Assembly (NCBI GenBank): GCA_028716525.1
Contig: JAQUPQ010000006.1
Location: forward strand, 1 to 64,000
DNA length: 64,000 nucleotides
Direction: 5' to 3'
Source of the DNA: Terriglobia bacterium
GTDB lineage: Bacteria; Acidobacteriota; Terriglobia; JAIQFV01
A program made the position numbers and the translations under genes. How positions within the stretch are numbered: position 1 is the first letter of the stretch; the number at the start of each line of letters is the position of its first letter. The notes under the pieces are model-generated. The model had not been told where the DNA came from, made no database searches, and saw nothing but the letters and a program-made list of their open reading frames with translations. Below are positions 1-7,846 of the stretch, one piece after another.

Positions 1-2000
1 TTCAACATCGACGTCAATGGAACGCAGCCTGCAATCACCGCATCCACACCAGGGTCCTCGAGCACAGCGCGGACAGTTTCTGCAAAGGCTTCGTCATTGG
101 CCATGGGGGTCAGGTCAATGGGATTGTGAAGGTCGACCAAGCGATCGATGTGGGCCCTTTTGAAAATGGATTCCAAACGATCGAGAGTCTGAGATCCAAA
201 CGGGGTAAAACGAAAATCTCCGAGGCAGTCGGCGATAGAGACGCATTCGAAACCCGCGTTGGACACGGCGCCCAATCTCCATCCGTGAAAATCCTTCGGA
301 CGCAACAAAACGGCCAGCTTGATGAGGTCTTCAAAATCGGCCAGGGTCTCGGCAACCACGATGCCGGCCTGTTGTGCCAGCTGCCGAGTCACCGTGTAAT
401 CACCCGCCAGGGAGGCTGTGTGACTGGCTGCCGCCTGTGCGCCTGCGGCCGTTCGTCCGGCCCGGTAGAGAATCACGGTTCGCCCGCTCGAAGTAATTTC
501 TTCTGCCGCTCTTAGAAATCTCAATCCGTCGCCGGGTCGAAAGCCTTCCACATACACTGCAAAAATTTCCAAAGAAGGATCATCTTTTAAGAACATCAGA
601 TAATCACCCAGTGTCAGGTCCATTTGATTTCCGACGGTGATTGAATAGGTCGGGTTGAGGAGGGCCAGCTTGCTCGCTTTGGCCACAGCCAACGCGCCGC
701 TTTGAGAAAGGATCGCCAACGGCGACACGGCCTGCCTCGAAACCGGTAATTTGTATTCCGGGATGAACATGGTGTCGTAATGACCCGGCCGTGAAATGAC
801 GCCCAGGCAGTTGCCGCCATTGATGACGGGGCCGTGCCACTCGGTGTCACGGGAATTCTCGAGCGCCGTTCGCATGCTTCTCACAAGCCCTTCCGTTCCC
901 GACTTTTCCTCCAATCCACCGGGAATCAAAATGATGCTTTCGGCCTTCCGGTGTTCGATGATCTCCGTAATGGCAAGCGGCGCCTGTGTGGCCTCGATGG
1001 ACAGGATGAAAAGATCCACCCGGTACGGAAGGGCTTCAATAGAAGGAACACAAACACATTTCTCAAGGGTATCTATCCCCGGTTTGACGACGAAAATCCG
1101 ATCCCGATCGAATCCTTCGCGGATCAGATTATTCAAAATGATGTGGCCGGCGTTCATTTTTTCCGACACTCCCATCACCGCCACTGAATGCGGTTGGAGG
1201 AGATTCTGAATCTTCTCAATGGGTCGATCGAATTCCCGGCGCTTTTTAGGGACGCTGAGCTTAACCAGAATGTCCAGCGCCACGAGTTCACCATCGGAGA
1301 TCACCAGGGGATTGATTTCGCATTCGGAAATCCAATCCGGCATGGTGCCTCGTGCGAAATCTGCAAAACGTTCCACCACTTCGGCGATTTGCCGCTTGCG
1401 AATGCGGCTCCGCTGTCCACGCAGCGTTCCTGTGATCAATTCTGTGACGGCCGGTTGGCTCAATATTTCAGAAAGGCGTCCAGACGGAATCAGGGCAGGA
1501 GAAAACACGGCGATGTCTTTTCCCGGCTTGAAATTCTTTGTTAGAAACTCGGTGTAGATGCCGCCCGGACCGAGCGTTACCACCGGCCCGAACTCTTCAG
1601 TCCACCGCGCTCCCAACAGTAACTCGTTTCCCAATGCCGGGCTGTAAGGAACAAACTGATGAATTGTAAATCCTTCCAGTTCCGCGTCGACAAATTTGAC
1701 CGCCAAATTCTCGATGGCGGCCGCAATGTCCCTCCGGCTCCTTCGCACCGTGGCCAAGGCTCCGACATCGCTCTTGTGAAGAATCAGCGGCGAAACGACT
1801 TTGATCACCACCCAGTCTCCGGTGAACTCTTCGATATCTAAAACCGCCGCTTCAGCCGCGTTTTGCACGAATCGATGGAAAGGCGTCGGAATACCGAGTT
1901 CCCGCAATATCGCCAACCCTTCCACTTCCAGGAGCGCAAATGCACCTCGATCGCGGGCGCTTCGGAGCAGCGCTTCGATGGTGCCTGTTTCCACAACCAT
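1..2000 (-). CDS. Acyl-CoA synthetase (NDP-forming), 5' part; runs off the left edge
   Basis: One open frame of about 666 codons runs from an ATG at 2000 to the window edge without a stop. AAGGAG lies 8 nt upstream of this ATG (2009-2014) and decides the start. The order is an ATP-grasp (beta-like) domain at residues about 1-225, with the motif WVVIKVVSP and HKSDVG, then a Rossmann CoA-binding domain from about 255 (SVAVMGVSE), then the ligase-like domain (NCLGVI near 393, SQSGALAVA near 433) and NP/IDLTPMAND near 630. This is the architecture of ADP-forming acetyl-CoA synthetase-type enzymes, which interconvert acyl-CoA and acid with ATP formation, here with the beta part in front. The substrate cannot be read from sequence. 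It is transcribed alone; a degenerate RAYT-type repeat lies just upstream. Confidence 0.88.
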   Translation of the reverse strand, partial: MVVETGTIEALLRSARDRGAFALLEVEGLAILRELGIPTPFHRFVQNAAEAAVLDIEEFTGDWVVIKVVSPLILHKSDVGALATVRRSRRDIAAAIENLAVKFVDAELEGFTIHQFVPYSPALGNELLLGARWTEEFGPVVTLGPGGIYTEFLTKNFKPGKDIAVFSPALIPSGRLSEILSQPAVTELITGTLRGQRSRIRKRQIAEVVERFADFARGTMPDWISECEINPLVISDGELVALDILVKLSVPKKRREFDRPIEKIQNLLQPHSVAVMGVSEKMNAGHIILNNLIREGFDRDRIFVVKPGIDTLEKCVCVPSIEALPYRVDLFILSIEATQAPLAITEIIEHRKAESIILIPGGLEEKSGTEGLVRSMRTALENSRDTEWHGPVINGGNCLGVISRPGHYDTMFIPEYKLPVSRQAVSPLAILSQSGALAVAKASKLALLNPTYSITVGNQMDLTLGDYLMFLKDDPSLEIFAVYVEGFRPGDGLRFLRAAEEITSSGRTVILYRAGRTAAGAQAAASHTASLAGDYTVTRQLAQQAGIVVAETLADFEDLIKLAVLLRPKDFHGWRLGAVSNAGFECVSIADCLGDFRFTPFGSQTLDRLESIFKRAHIDRLVDLHNPIDLTPMANDEAFAETVRAVLEDPGVDAVIAGCVPLTSML

Positions 2001-2052
2001 GATGTCCACTCCTTCCATCAGCGAAGATAGCCGTAGGCCCTGGATCGACGTC

Positions 2053-2111
2053 GGGGACAGACACCCTATGCGTTGCTTTCGGTGATTATTGAAATCAAGG
2101 GGTCCGTCTCC
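2053..2111. repeat. Solitary degenerate copy of the 60-bp RAYT-associated unit
   Basis: The left arm GGGGACAGACACCC (2053-2066) is identical to arms at 53973 and 54962. At the expected 60-bp distance lies GTCCGTCTCC (2102-2111), matching 8 of 10 bases of the right arm. It sits about 50 bp upstream of the acyl-CoA synthetase start, far from the RAYT gene. Confidence 0.7.
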
Positions 2112-2764
2112 GGCGTTCCGGGTCAGATAGGACACGACTACTTCCCGGTTTTGGGTAGTGGCGGGAGAATTAAATTGTGCGGAGCAGGAAAGGGGGGGAC
2201 TTTCGAAAATCAAACCGTCCGACAGGCAAAATTGTTACCAGGCCGATCCTGAAAATAGGGATGATGACTCAAACGGCTATGAATTATTGATACTTAAAAA
2301 GCGCCACGACGATTTTTTGACGGACTGTTCAACCTGCTTGAATGTCCCCGGCAGGCTTTCGCCTCTCCATGCAGTTTCCTTTTCTCCCGCGCCTCCTTTC
2401 ATCAGCTCTTCCCAGCGATCGTGACCAGTCTACACGCTCAAGGACCTCGATTCAACGGGATTCCAAAATGGGTGGTGGCTCCACTTGGCGGTCATCGTGA
2501 ACGGAGCCGCCGCGGCTGACTTCCTCAAGTTTGAGCAGAATTCGTCAAAAGGAACCACTACCCCAAAATGTGTGGCATCAGAATTTGCGCATCGTAAAGC
2601 GCGGAATTGCAGCAGAGCGTCTTCTGAACCACGATCGAGAGATTGGTTTTTTTTCGGGTTCCCAGTACACTTCGAGATGCATTTCAATTCTTTAATCCGC
2701 AAGCCCTGCCTTGGATGGCACGACAATTGGGTCATAGAAATTTGCGCCGAGAAAGGACGAATTA
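2112..2764. other. Intergenic stretch without a convincing gene
   Basis: Several reading frames are open here but none has a ribosome binding site, a recognisable motif or a plausible composition. It separates divergent genes (acyl-CoA synthetase on minus, Rid protein on plus), so both promoters should lie in it, but no strong -35/-10 pair stands out. Confidence 0.5.
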
Positions 2765-3157
2765 ATGGAACGCCTCAACATTTCAAGCGGGACGCCGTGG
2801 GAACCTCTGGTGGGCTATTCTCGGGCGGTGAGGATCGGGCCGTGGGTGCATGTTTCCGGGACCACAGCCACGGACGGTTCAGGAAAACTTGTGGGCGTTG
2901 GAGACGCTCACGCCCAAGCGGTACAGATTCTTCGAAACATCGAGTCAGCGCTTCACAAAGCCGGCGCGCAAATGAAAGACGTCGTGCGCACGCGCATGTT
3001 TGTCCTGAAAATGTCGGACTGGGAAAAGATCGGCCGGGCGCACCGGGAGTTTTTCGGAGAAATCCGTCCCGCAACGTCCATGATTGAGATTAAAGGCCTG
3101 ATTGATGCCGATATGTTGGTCGAAATTGAAGCCGAGGCCTACGTGGAAAAGCCGTGA
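2765..3157 (+). CDS. Rid (YjgF/YER057c/UK114) family protein lacking the catalytic arginine
   Basis: This 130-aa protein has the full length and pattern of the Rid family, whose founding members (RidA) hydrolyse reactive enamines/imines released by PLP enzymes. Recognisable parts are [11 protein letters not shown] near residue 25, [14 protein letters not shown] in the middle and [11 protein letters not shown] at the end. In E. coli RidA the substrate-binding Arg105 lies in PARSCV; the aligned segment here is PATSMI, so the arginine is replaced by threonine. Subfamilies Rid4-7 lack this residue and lack known deaminase activity, so an imine deaminase role should not be assumed. AAAGGA upstream of the ATG supports the start. 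It is followed by a terminator-like hairpin and stands alone. Confidence 0.88.
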   Translation: MERLNISSGTPWEPLVGYSRAVRIGPWVHVSGTTATDGSGKLVGVGDAHAQAVQILRNIESALHKAGAQMKDVVRTRMFVLKMSDWEKIGRAHREFFGEIRPATSMIEIKGLIDADMLVEIEAEAYVEKP

Positions 3158-3178
3158 GGAGAAAATTTATCAAGGTCG

Positions 3179-3205
3179 ACCCGGCGAATGCATTTTTCGC
3201 CGGGT
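3179..3205 (+). terminator. Terminator-like hairpin after the Rid gene
   Basis: A perfect 10-bp stem, ACCCGGCGAA (3179-3188) with TTCGCCGGGT (3196-3205), closes a 7-nt loop 22 bp after the Rid stop codon and is followed by a short T-containing tract. It lies between convergent genes. Confidence 0.6.
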
Positions 3206-3282
3206 AATGTTTTGTCATTCCAGAATGTTGATTGAATACTGGAATCCCCCGAGAAACGTGCGGCTGGCCCCCTGCTCCAGTA

Positions 3283-3981
3283 TCACGCCAAATCGAACAA
3301 CAAAACCTCTGAGGCATCCACGGCAATGACTCGCAACTTCTGCTCTTCGCTGATGGCCGCGCCATCGCCGGCATTCAGTTTATGGCCGTTCAAATTCACC
3401 GCCCCGCGGGCCACCTGCAGCCAGGCATGCCTTCCTGGTGAAAGCGCAAAATCCAACTTGGCTGCCGGGTCCAGGATGGAAGTGTACACATCAACATCCT
3501 GATGAATGAGAACGGCGCCTTCGCGGGCGTCTTTCGCGGCCAACAGCCGCCATTGATTGGAGCGCTCCGCCGCGCTGAAGGTTTTTTGTTCGTAACCGGG
3601 AGCCAGGTTTTTTTGGTTCGGAAGAATCCATATCTGCAGCAGATGCACGCGCTCCGTGGCTGAAGGGTTGAATTCGCTATGCGTGACACCCGTGCCGGCG
3701 CTCATGCGCTGAATTTCTCCGGGATGGATGATGGAACCGTTTCCCATGCTGTCCTTATGCTCCAGTGCGCCTTCGAGGATATAGGTCAGGATCTCCATGT
3801 CACGATGGGGATGAGTTCCAAAACCCTCGCCGGGCTCAACGCGGTCTTCATTGATGACACGCAGGTGCCGGAAACCCATGTGGCGAGGATCAAAATACGT
3901 GTCAAATGAAAACGTGTGATAGGTGTCCAGCCAGCCGAGTTGATTGTGACCCCGCTCGTTGGCGGGTCTTCGTGTAATCAT
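3283..3981 (-). CDS. Pirin family protein (bicupin, quercetin 2,3-dioxygenase YhhW-like)
   Basis: This 232-aa bicupin contains the metal-binding set of pirins: THPHRDMEI (two His) and THSEF (His and Glu), four residues as in E. coli YhhW. LDTYHTFSF and HMGFRHLRVINED near the N-terminus are family hallmarks. YhhW-type proteins can oxidise quercetin in vitro; the in-cell role is generally unsettled. I chose the ATG at 3981 because GGAGGA lies 5-6 nt upstream; two upstream ATG/GTG codons have no such site. It is the last gene of an operon with DoxX (20 nt gap) and MarR, a set often linked to electrophile or redox stress, which is an inference from context. Confidence 0.92.
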   Translation of the reverse strand: MITRRPANERGHNQLGWLDTYHTFSFDTYFDPRHMGFRHLRVINEDRVEPGEGFGTHPHRDMEILTYILEGALEHKDSMGNGSIIHPGEIQRMSAGTGVTHSEFNPSATERVHLLQIWILPNQKNLAPGYEQKTFSAAERSNQWRLLAAKDAREGAVLIHQDVDVYTSILDPAAKLDFALSPGRHAWLQVARGAVNLNGHKLNAGDGAAISEEQKLRVIAVDASEVLLFDLA

Positions 3982-4001
3982 AACTTCCTCCATCGCTCCG
4001 G

Positions 4002-4418
4002 TCACTTTCTGTTCGTCCACAACCTGTCGAGCGCGGCCTTTCCAGGGCCTTCCAATACCAAGGCCAAGCTTGCAGCCAACATCATGAATGGATACTCGTA
4101 CCCTCGCGGAAGAAAGAAACCGTTCCGAAGATGCACTCCCAATATAGCCACCAACATCTCAATGACAAACAGAGCTGCAAACCAGCGTGTCAACACTCCC
4201 AAAATCAACGCCAGCCCCCCGACAAATTCCAGAAACGTGACTAAAGGACCGGAAACTGCAGCCAGAGGGATATGCATCATTCCCATCGACGCCGAGACAT
4301 TGTGCAGTCCGTATCCAAAAAGCTTCTGCCAGCCATGAGCAAAAAATACAATTCCGACGGCCAGCCGAAGGATGGTAAACCCCCACCCGGAAACTGTTTT
4401 GAATTGATGAGAAGACAT
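4002..4418 (-). CDS. DoxX family membrane protein
   Basis: The 138-aa protein has four hydrophobic segments: FTILRLAVGIVFFAHG, LVTFLEFVGGLALILGV, FAALFVIEMLVAILGV and YPFMMLAASLALVLEG, with the GWQKLFG loop typical of DoxX. DoxX/DoxD-related proteins act at the membrane near quinones or in oxidant defence, but the specific reaction of this one is unknown. The start at 4418 is supported by AAGGAG 8 nt upstream; a longer frame reaching 4511 would lack a site. It lies between marR (94 nt upstream) and the pirin gene (20 nt downstream) on the same strand, so the three form one probable operon. Confidence 0.9.
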   Translation of the reverse strand: MSSHQFKTVSGWGFTILRLAVGIVFFAHGWQKLFGYGLHNVSASMGMMHIPLAAVSGPLVTFLEFVGGLALILGVLTRWFAALFVIEMLVAILGVHLRNGFFLPRGYEYPFMMLAASLALVLEGPGKAALDRLWTNRK

Positions 4419-4512
4419 CGTTGTTTCTCCTTTCTTAGAAATTTGTTGCGTGCTCTGCCCCCGAGATTGAGGGCCGAGGCTTCGCGATCGGCAAATTAGA
4501 GTCCATGACAAT

Positions 4513-4995
4513 CTAGGGAACTGTCGCGTTCCCGGGTTCTTCCCGGATTTGATCCAACAACTGCACCAGCAGACGCAGGCGCGATTTTTGGAGACGGCCC
4601 AAGCTCCGGCAATGCATGCGACGGATGGGCCCGTCCAAACGCTTCAACAGTTGCAGTCCATGCGGGCTGATTCGCACCATGATGACTCGTCGATCCTTCA
4701 GTTCGCGCGCCCGCCGCACCAGCCCCCGATGTTCCAGGCGATCCAGCAAGCGTGTGATGTCGGGGTCGCGCGTCACCATCCGTTCTGCAATCTGCGAGCA
4801 CGCCAGACCCGCCGGACCGGCCCCCCGCAAAATGCGCAAGACGTTGTATTGCGTCGGCGAGAGCCCGTGAGTTTTCAACTCCGCCTCGGCGCGCCGCAAC
4901 AACTGATCGGCGGTGCGTTCGAGGCTCAAAAACACTTCGGCTTCGAGGCTTTCAAATGGCTTCTTCTGTTGAATCTCTTTTTGCAGTCGCGTCAT
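4513..4995 (-). CDS. MarR family transcriptional regulator
   Basis: The 160-aa protein has the MarR winged helix: LSPTQYNVLRILRG, the recognition region ITRLLDRLEHRGLVRR and the wing DRRVIMVRISPHG. MarR dimers bind palindromes near their own promoters and release on binding ligand or on thiol oxidation; no cysteine is obvious here, so ligand sensing seems likelier. The start at 4995 is chosen because upstream in-frame start codons overlap the -10 and -35 boxes. It heads the DoxX-pirin operon and very probably represses it, since a 20-bp palindrome lies inside the promoter. Confidence 0.92.
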   Translation of the reverse strand: MTRLQKEIQQKKPFESLEAEVFLSLERTADQLLRRAEAELKTHGLSPTQYNVLRILRGAGPAGLACSQIAERMVTRDPDITRLLDRLEHRGLVRRARELKDRRVIMVRISPHGLQLLKRLDGPIRRMHCRSLGRLQKSRLRLLVQLLDQIREEPGNATVP

Positions 4996-5005
4996 TGCAA
5001 CCGGC

Positions 5006-5034
5006 ATAATAGTTGTTATAACGACTATTGTCAA
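5006..5034 (-). promoter_or_regulatory. Promoter with embedded MarR-type operator
   Basis: Read on the minus strand there is TTGACA (5034-5029), a 17-nt spacer and TATTAT (5011-5006), a near-consensus sigma-70 promoter. The 20-bp inverted repeat ATAGTTGTTATAACGACTAT (5009-5028, one internal mismatch pair) covers the spacer and part of the -10 box. Transcription would begin only a few bases before the ATG at 4995, so the marR mRNA may be almost leaderless. Confidence 0.78.
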
Positions 5035-5230
5035 GAGGAGGAATGTAACAAGTTGTCTTGCGGGAGCGCGAGCGAGGCAGATAAACAGGACTGGCGCGAC
5101 CGGTAGGACCCCCGGTCATTTCCTGAAAGAACTGCAGGGTCGCGGTATACTAGATGAAGAAGTGCGTCCGGTGCCCTGTGGTTGCCTCAACCGGGATCCA
5201 TACGGTCAGGCGCAAAACCTGGAGGCTGGC

Positions 5231-6928
5231 ATGACCCTCCGTAAGAGATATGTTTGGTTCATCCTGTTGGCATTCGTCGTTGTTCCATTCAGGGTTTCTT
5301 CTTTCCCGCAAGAGGGCATTCCGCCGGCGGCCGAAAGAGAAGCGGTTTCAACGGATGGCATGGTCGTTTCTTCTTTCCCCGATGCCACGCGAGCCGGAGC
5401 GCGAATGCTGGCTGCGGGAGGAAATGCCATAGACGCCGCGGTCGCCACCGCATTTGCTCTGGGCGTGTGTGAACCTTGGGCCTCGGGACTGGGTGGACAA
5501 AGTTACTTGTTGGTGCATCTCCAAAACGGCCGCACCGTGGCCATTGACGGGTCTTCTATTGCCCCGGAACATTTCAATCTGGAGGAACTCAAACAAGGCC
5601 GCAATCGACTGGTCGGATATAAAAGCGCCACGGTTCCCTCCACCCTGGCGGCGCTGACCTTCGCACTGCAACAATACGGCACGAAGAGCCTCGCCGACGT
5701 TCTGGCCCCGGCCATCGAAATCGCCGAACACGGGTATCGCATCACACCTCTGCAACATTCCATCTGGATTGAAAACCTGGAGGACCTGCGAAAATCGGAA
5801 GGCGCCAGAAAAGATTTTTTGAAGAATGGAAACGATCCTTGGGAAGCGGGCGATCTGTTTATTCAGCCGGAACTGGCTTACACGCTGAAGCGTATTGCCG
5901 AAAAAGGCCCGGACGTTTTCTACCATGGCGAGATGGCCGAGGCCATCGAAGCCGACATGATCCGCCATGGGGGTTACATCCGGAAAGAAGATCTGGCCGC
6001 CATTCACATCACCGAGCGCGAACCCGTTCGAGGCCGGCATCGCGGCTACGAGATTGTCTCCTTCCCCTTCCCCCGATCCGGCGAGACGGTTCTGGAAATG
6101 CTGAATATCCTGGAAGCGTTCAAACCTAAGTTCTTCAAAAGCGAGTCGCCCGATCTCGTTCAGGCCACCCTCGAAGCCATGCACATCGCGCTGGTGGACT
6201 CGCGCGCCAATCATCCCGATGCCAATGTGCCCCCGGCCCAACGAGACCGGCATCTCATCGACAAACGATTTGCCCGGCAGCGCGCCAAGCTCATTCGATT
6301 CGACCACCCCCTGGATGAAAAGCTTTTGACCCCCGAGCCGGGCGAACCGGATGACGATTCACAAACGACCCACCTTTCCACCGCCGACCGCTGGGGCAAT
6401 GCGGTTTCCCTGACCCAGTCCATTTGTCTTTATCACGGCGCCAACGTCGCCACGCCCGGCCTGGGATTTCTCTATAACGATTACATGCAGACCTTCGATT
6501 ACCGCCATCCGGACAACCCGTACTTCATCAAACCCCATGGCATTTTTCATTCTTCCAAATCACCCACCATGATTTTCAAAAACGGCCAGCTCTTCATGGT
6601 GGTCGGGAGCCCGGCAAGCCCGCGCATCATTACGGCCATCGTCCAAACGATTACCAATGTCTTGGACCGGAAGATGACATTGCACGATGCAGTGTTCGCC
6701 CCGCGAATCCACTACTCCGGAAGCGTTGTGAGCATCGAGGCGCTTTCGCCGCTAAACGTCGAAATCATAAGAACGCTGAAGGACCGAGGATATAAGGTTA
6801 AAGAATACAAGGTGCCTGACAAATATTTCGGAGGAGTCCAGGCGATTCTTTACAATGCCAAGAAGAAAACGTTTACCGGAGTGGCCGACCCGCGGCGCGA
6901 CGGCATCGCTCTCGGGCCGGAAAAATAA
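5231..6928 (+). CDS. Gamma-glutamyltransferase-like N-terminal nucleophile hydrolase, exported
   Basis: The 565-aa protein starts with a signal peptide (WFILLAFVVVPF) and has the length of GGT precursors, which self-cleave before a threonine. The expected site is present: QTTHLSTAD with Thr379 as nucleophile. Compared with E. coli GGT from memory, several gamma-glutamyl-binding residues are changed: IDGSSIAP replaces IDFREMAP (Arg114 lost), the Asn411 region reads SICLYHG, NDYMQTF replaces NNQMDDF (Asp433 lost), and GSPASPRI replaces GSPGGSRI (oxyanion glycines lost). The Ser pair in SSKSPT is kept. It may therefore cleave itself but act on another substrate. GGAGG 5 nt before the ATG at 5231 sets the start. 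It is divergent from the marR operon and monocistronic. Confidence 0.88.
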   Translation: MTLRKRYVWFILLAFVVVPFRVSSFPQEGIPPAAEREAVSTDGMVVSSFPDATRAGARMLAAGGNAIDAAVATAFALGVCEPWASGLGGQSYLLVHLQNGRTVAIDGSSIAPEHFNLEELKQGRNRLVGYKSATVPSTLAALTFALQQYGTKSLADVLAPAIEIAEHGYRITPLQHSIWIENLEDLRKSEGARKDFLKNGNDPWEAGDLFIQPELAYTLKRIAEKGPDVFYHGEMAEAIEADMIRHGGYIRKEDLAAIHITEREPVRGRHRGYEIVSFPFPRSGETVLEMLNILEAFKPKFFKSESPDLVQATLEAMHIALVDSRANHPDANVPPAQRDRHLIDKRFARQRAKLIRFDHPLDEKLLTPEPGEPDDDSQTTHLSTADRWGNAVSLTQSICLYHGANVATPGLGFLYNDYMQTFDYRHPDNPYFIKPHGIFHSSKSPTMIFKNGQLFMVVGSPASPRIITAIVQTITNVLDRKMTLHDAVFAPRIHYSGSVVSIEALSPLNVEIIRTLKDRGYKVKEYKVPDKYFGGVQAILYNAKKKTFTGVADPRRDGIALGPEK

Positions 6929-7058
6929 CTTGGTTTGTTGTTTATGTGAGGGTGCAGGAAACAGAACGACCGGTGAGCCGCGATGCTCCATTCCGTCGCG
7001 GTCGAATGGAGCATCACGGACATTTTATCCATCAGATAGTGCTGAATCTCGGCGCGGG

Positions 7059-7577
7059 TTAAGATCCCATTCCCTTCAAGTCGGTTGAAGTTTGCCGCTT
7101 TGCCCTCTTGAGTTCGGATTTTTTGTTGGCATTGGGTCTCAAGTCTTGAATGGCTTTTCCCAAACTGACCCGGTTTGAGCCCGTGGTCAGAGATTTAAGG
7201 CTGTTGGGTCCATCAAACGGAATACCCAAATTTCTGGCCACGTGCGCCGCACTGACACAATCTCCGAGATTTCTGAAACCGTTGCATGCCGCAACCGCGC
7301 TTTCGCCGGTGAGGGACGACACTCTTTCAGCGATAGCGGTGTTATGGCTGAGCACTTCGCTGGGAGGCAGCCCTCCCATCATTCCGGTTCCCCGTGTTGT
7401 CGTTCCTAAATTGGGTGAATTTCCACGCGAGGAAGAAGGGGCCGCAGCGGGCGTGCCCATGGGTGGGCCACCCATACCTCGAGCCGCAGAGGCATGACCG
7501 TGTTGGGCCATTAGGGGTGTGGCTGCCAGACTGAAGGCAGCAATCAAAACAATGAGCACTCTTCTTATACACTTCAT
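7059..7577 (-). CDS. Small secreted protein of unknown function
   Basis: The 172-aa protein has a clear signal peptide (RRVLIVLIAAFSLAATPLMA) followed by a low-complexity Gly/Pro/Met/Ser segment to about residue 70. The C-terminal half holds the motif GLPPSEVLSHNTAIAE and a two-cysteine segment, ACNGFRNLGDC, followed by AAHVARNLGIPF; the two Cys could form a disulfide after export. GAAGGAG 8 nt before the ATG at 7577 fixes the start. I do not recognise a named family. It lies downstream of, and convergent to, the GGT-like gene. Confidence 0.75.
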   Translation of the reverse strand: MKCIRRVLIVLIAAFSLAATPLMAQHGHASAARGMGGPPMGTPAAAPSSSRGNSPNLGTTTRGTGMMGGLPPSEVLSHNTAIAERVSSLTGESAVAACNGFRNLGDCVSAAHVARNLGIPFDGPNSLKSLTTGSNRVSLGKAIQDLRPNANKKSELKRAKRQTSTDLKGMGS

Positions 7578-7846
7578 AGCTTTTGCTCCTTCGATAATGT
7601 GGGATCGCATGCAGCTACCCGTGGGGATGCGGGCGACCTTCTTTTTGTGATGCACTCCCGATGTCAGGCGTTGGCTGGATAATCAGGGCGTGATTTTGCG
7701 CATGGAAGGCGCTGTGCGACACGCCAGCGGGCCGTTCATCATCACATCTACGGCCAACAACGATAGGACATTCATCCGGTCGCCGATCCCACACGAACCT
7801 GGGTGCATTGAATGCACTCATTGGGTGATCGGTGTGCATAGCGACC

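Noticed and set aside
2485-3087. A 200-codon plus-strand frame over the start of the Rid gene
   Set aside because: It is out of frame with the clear Rid protein and lacks motifs.
5348-6307. A 319-codon open frame antisense to the GGT-like gene
   Set aside because: It mirrors the codon bias of the real gene on the other strand, has no ribosome site and no recognisable motif.
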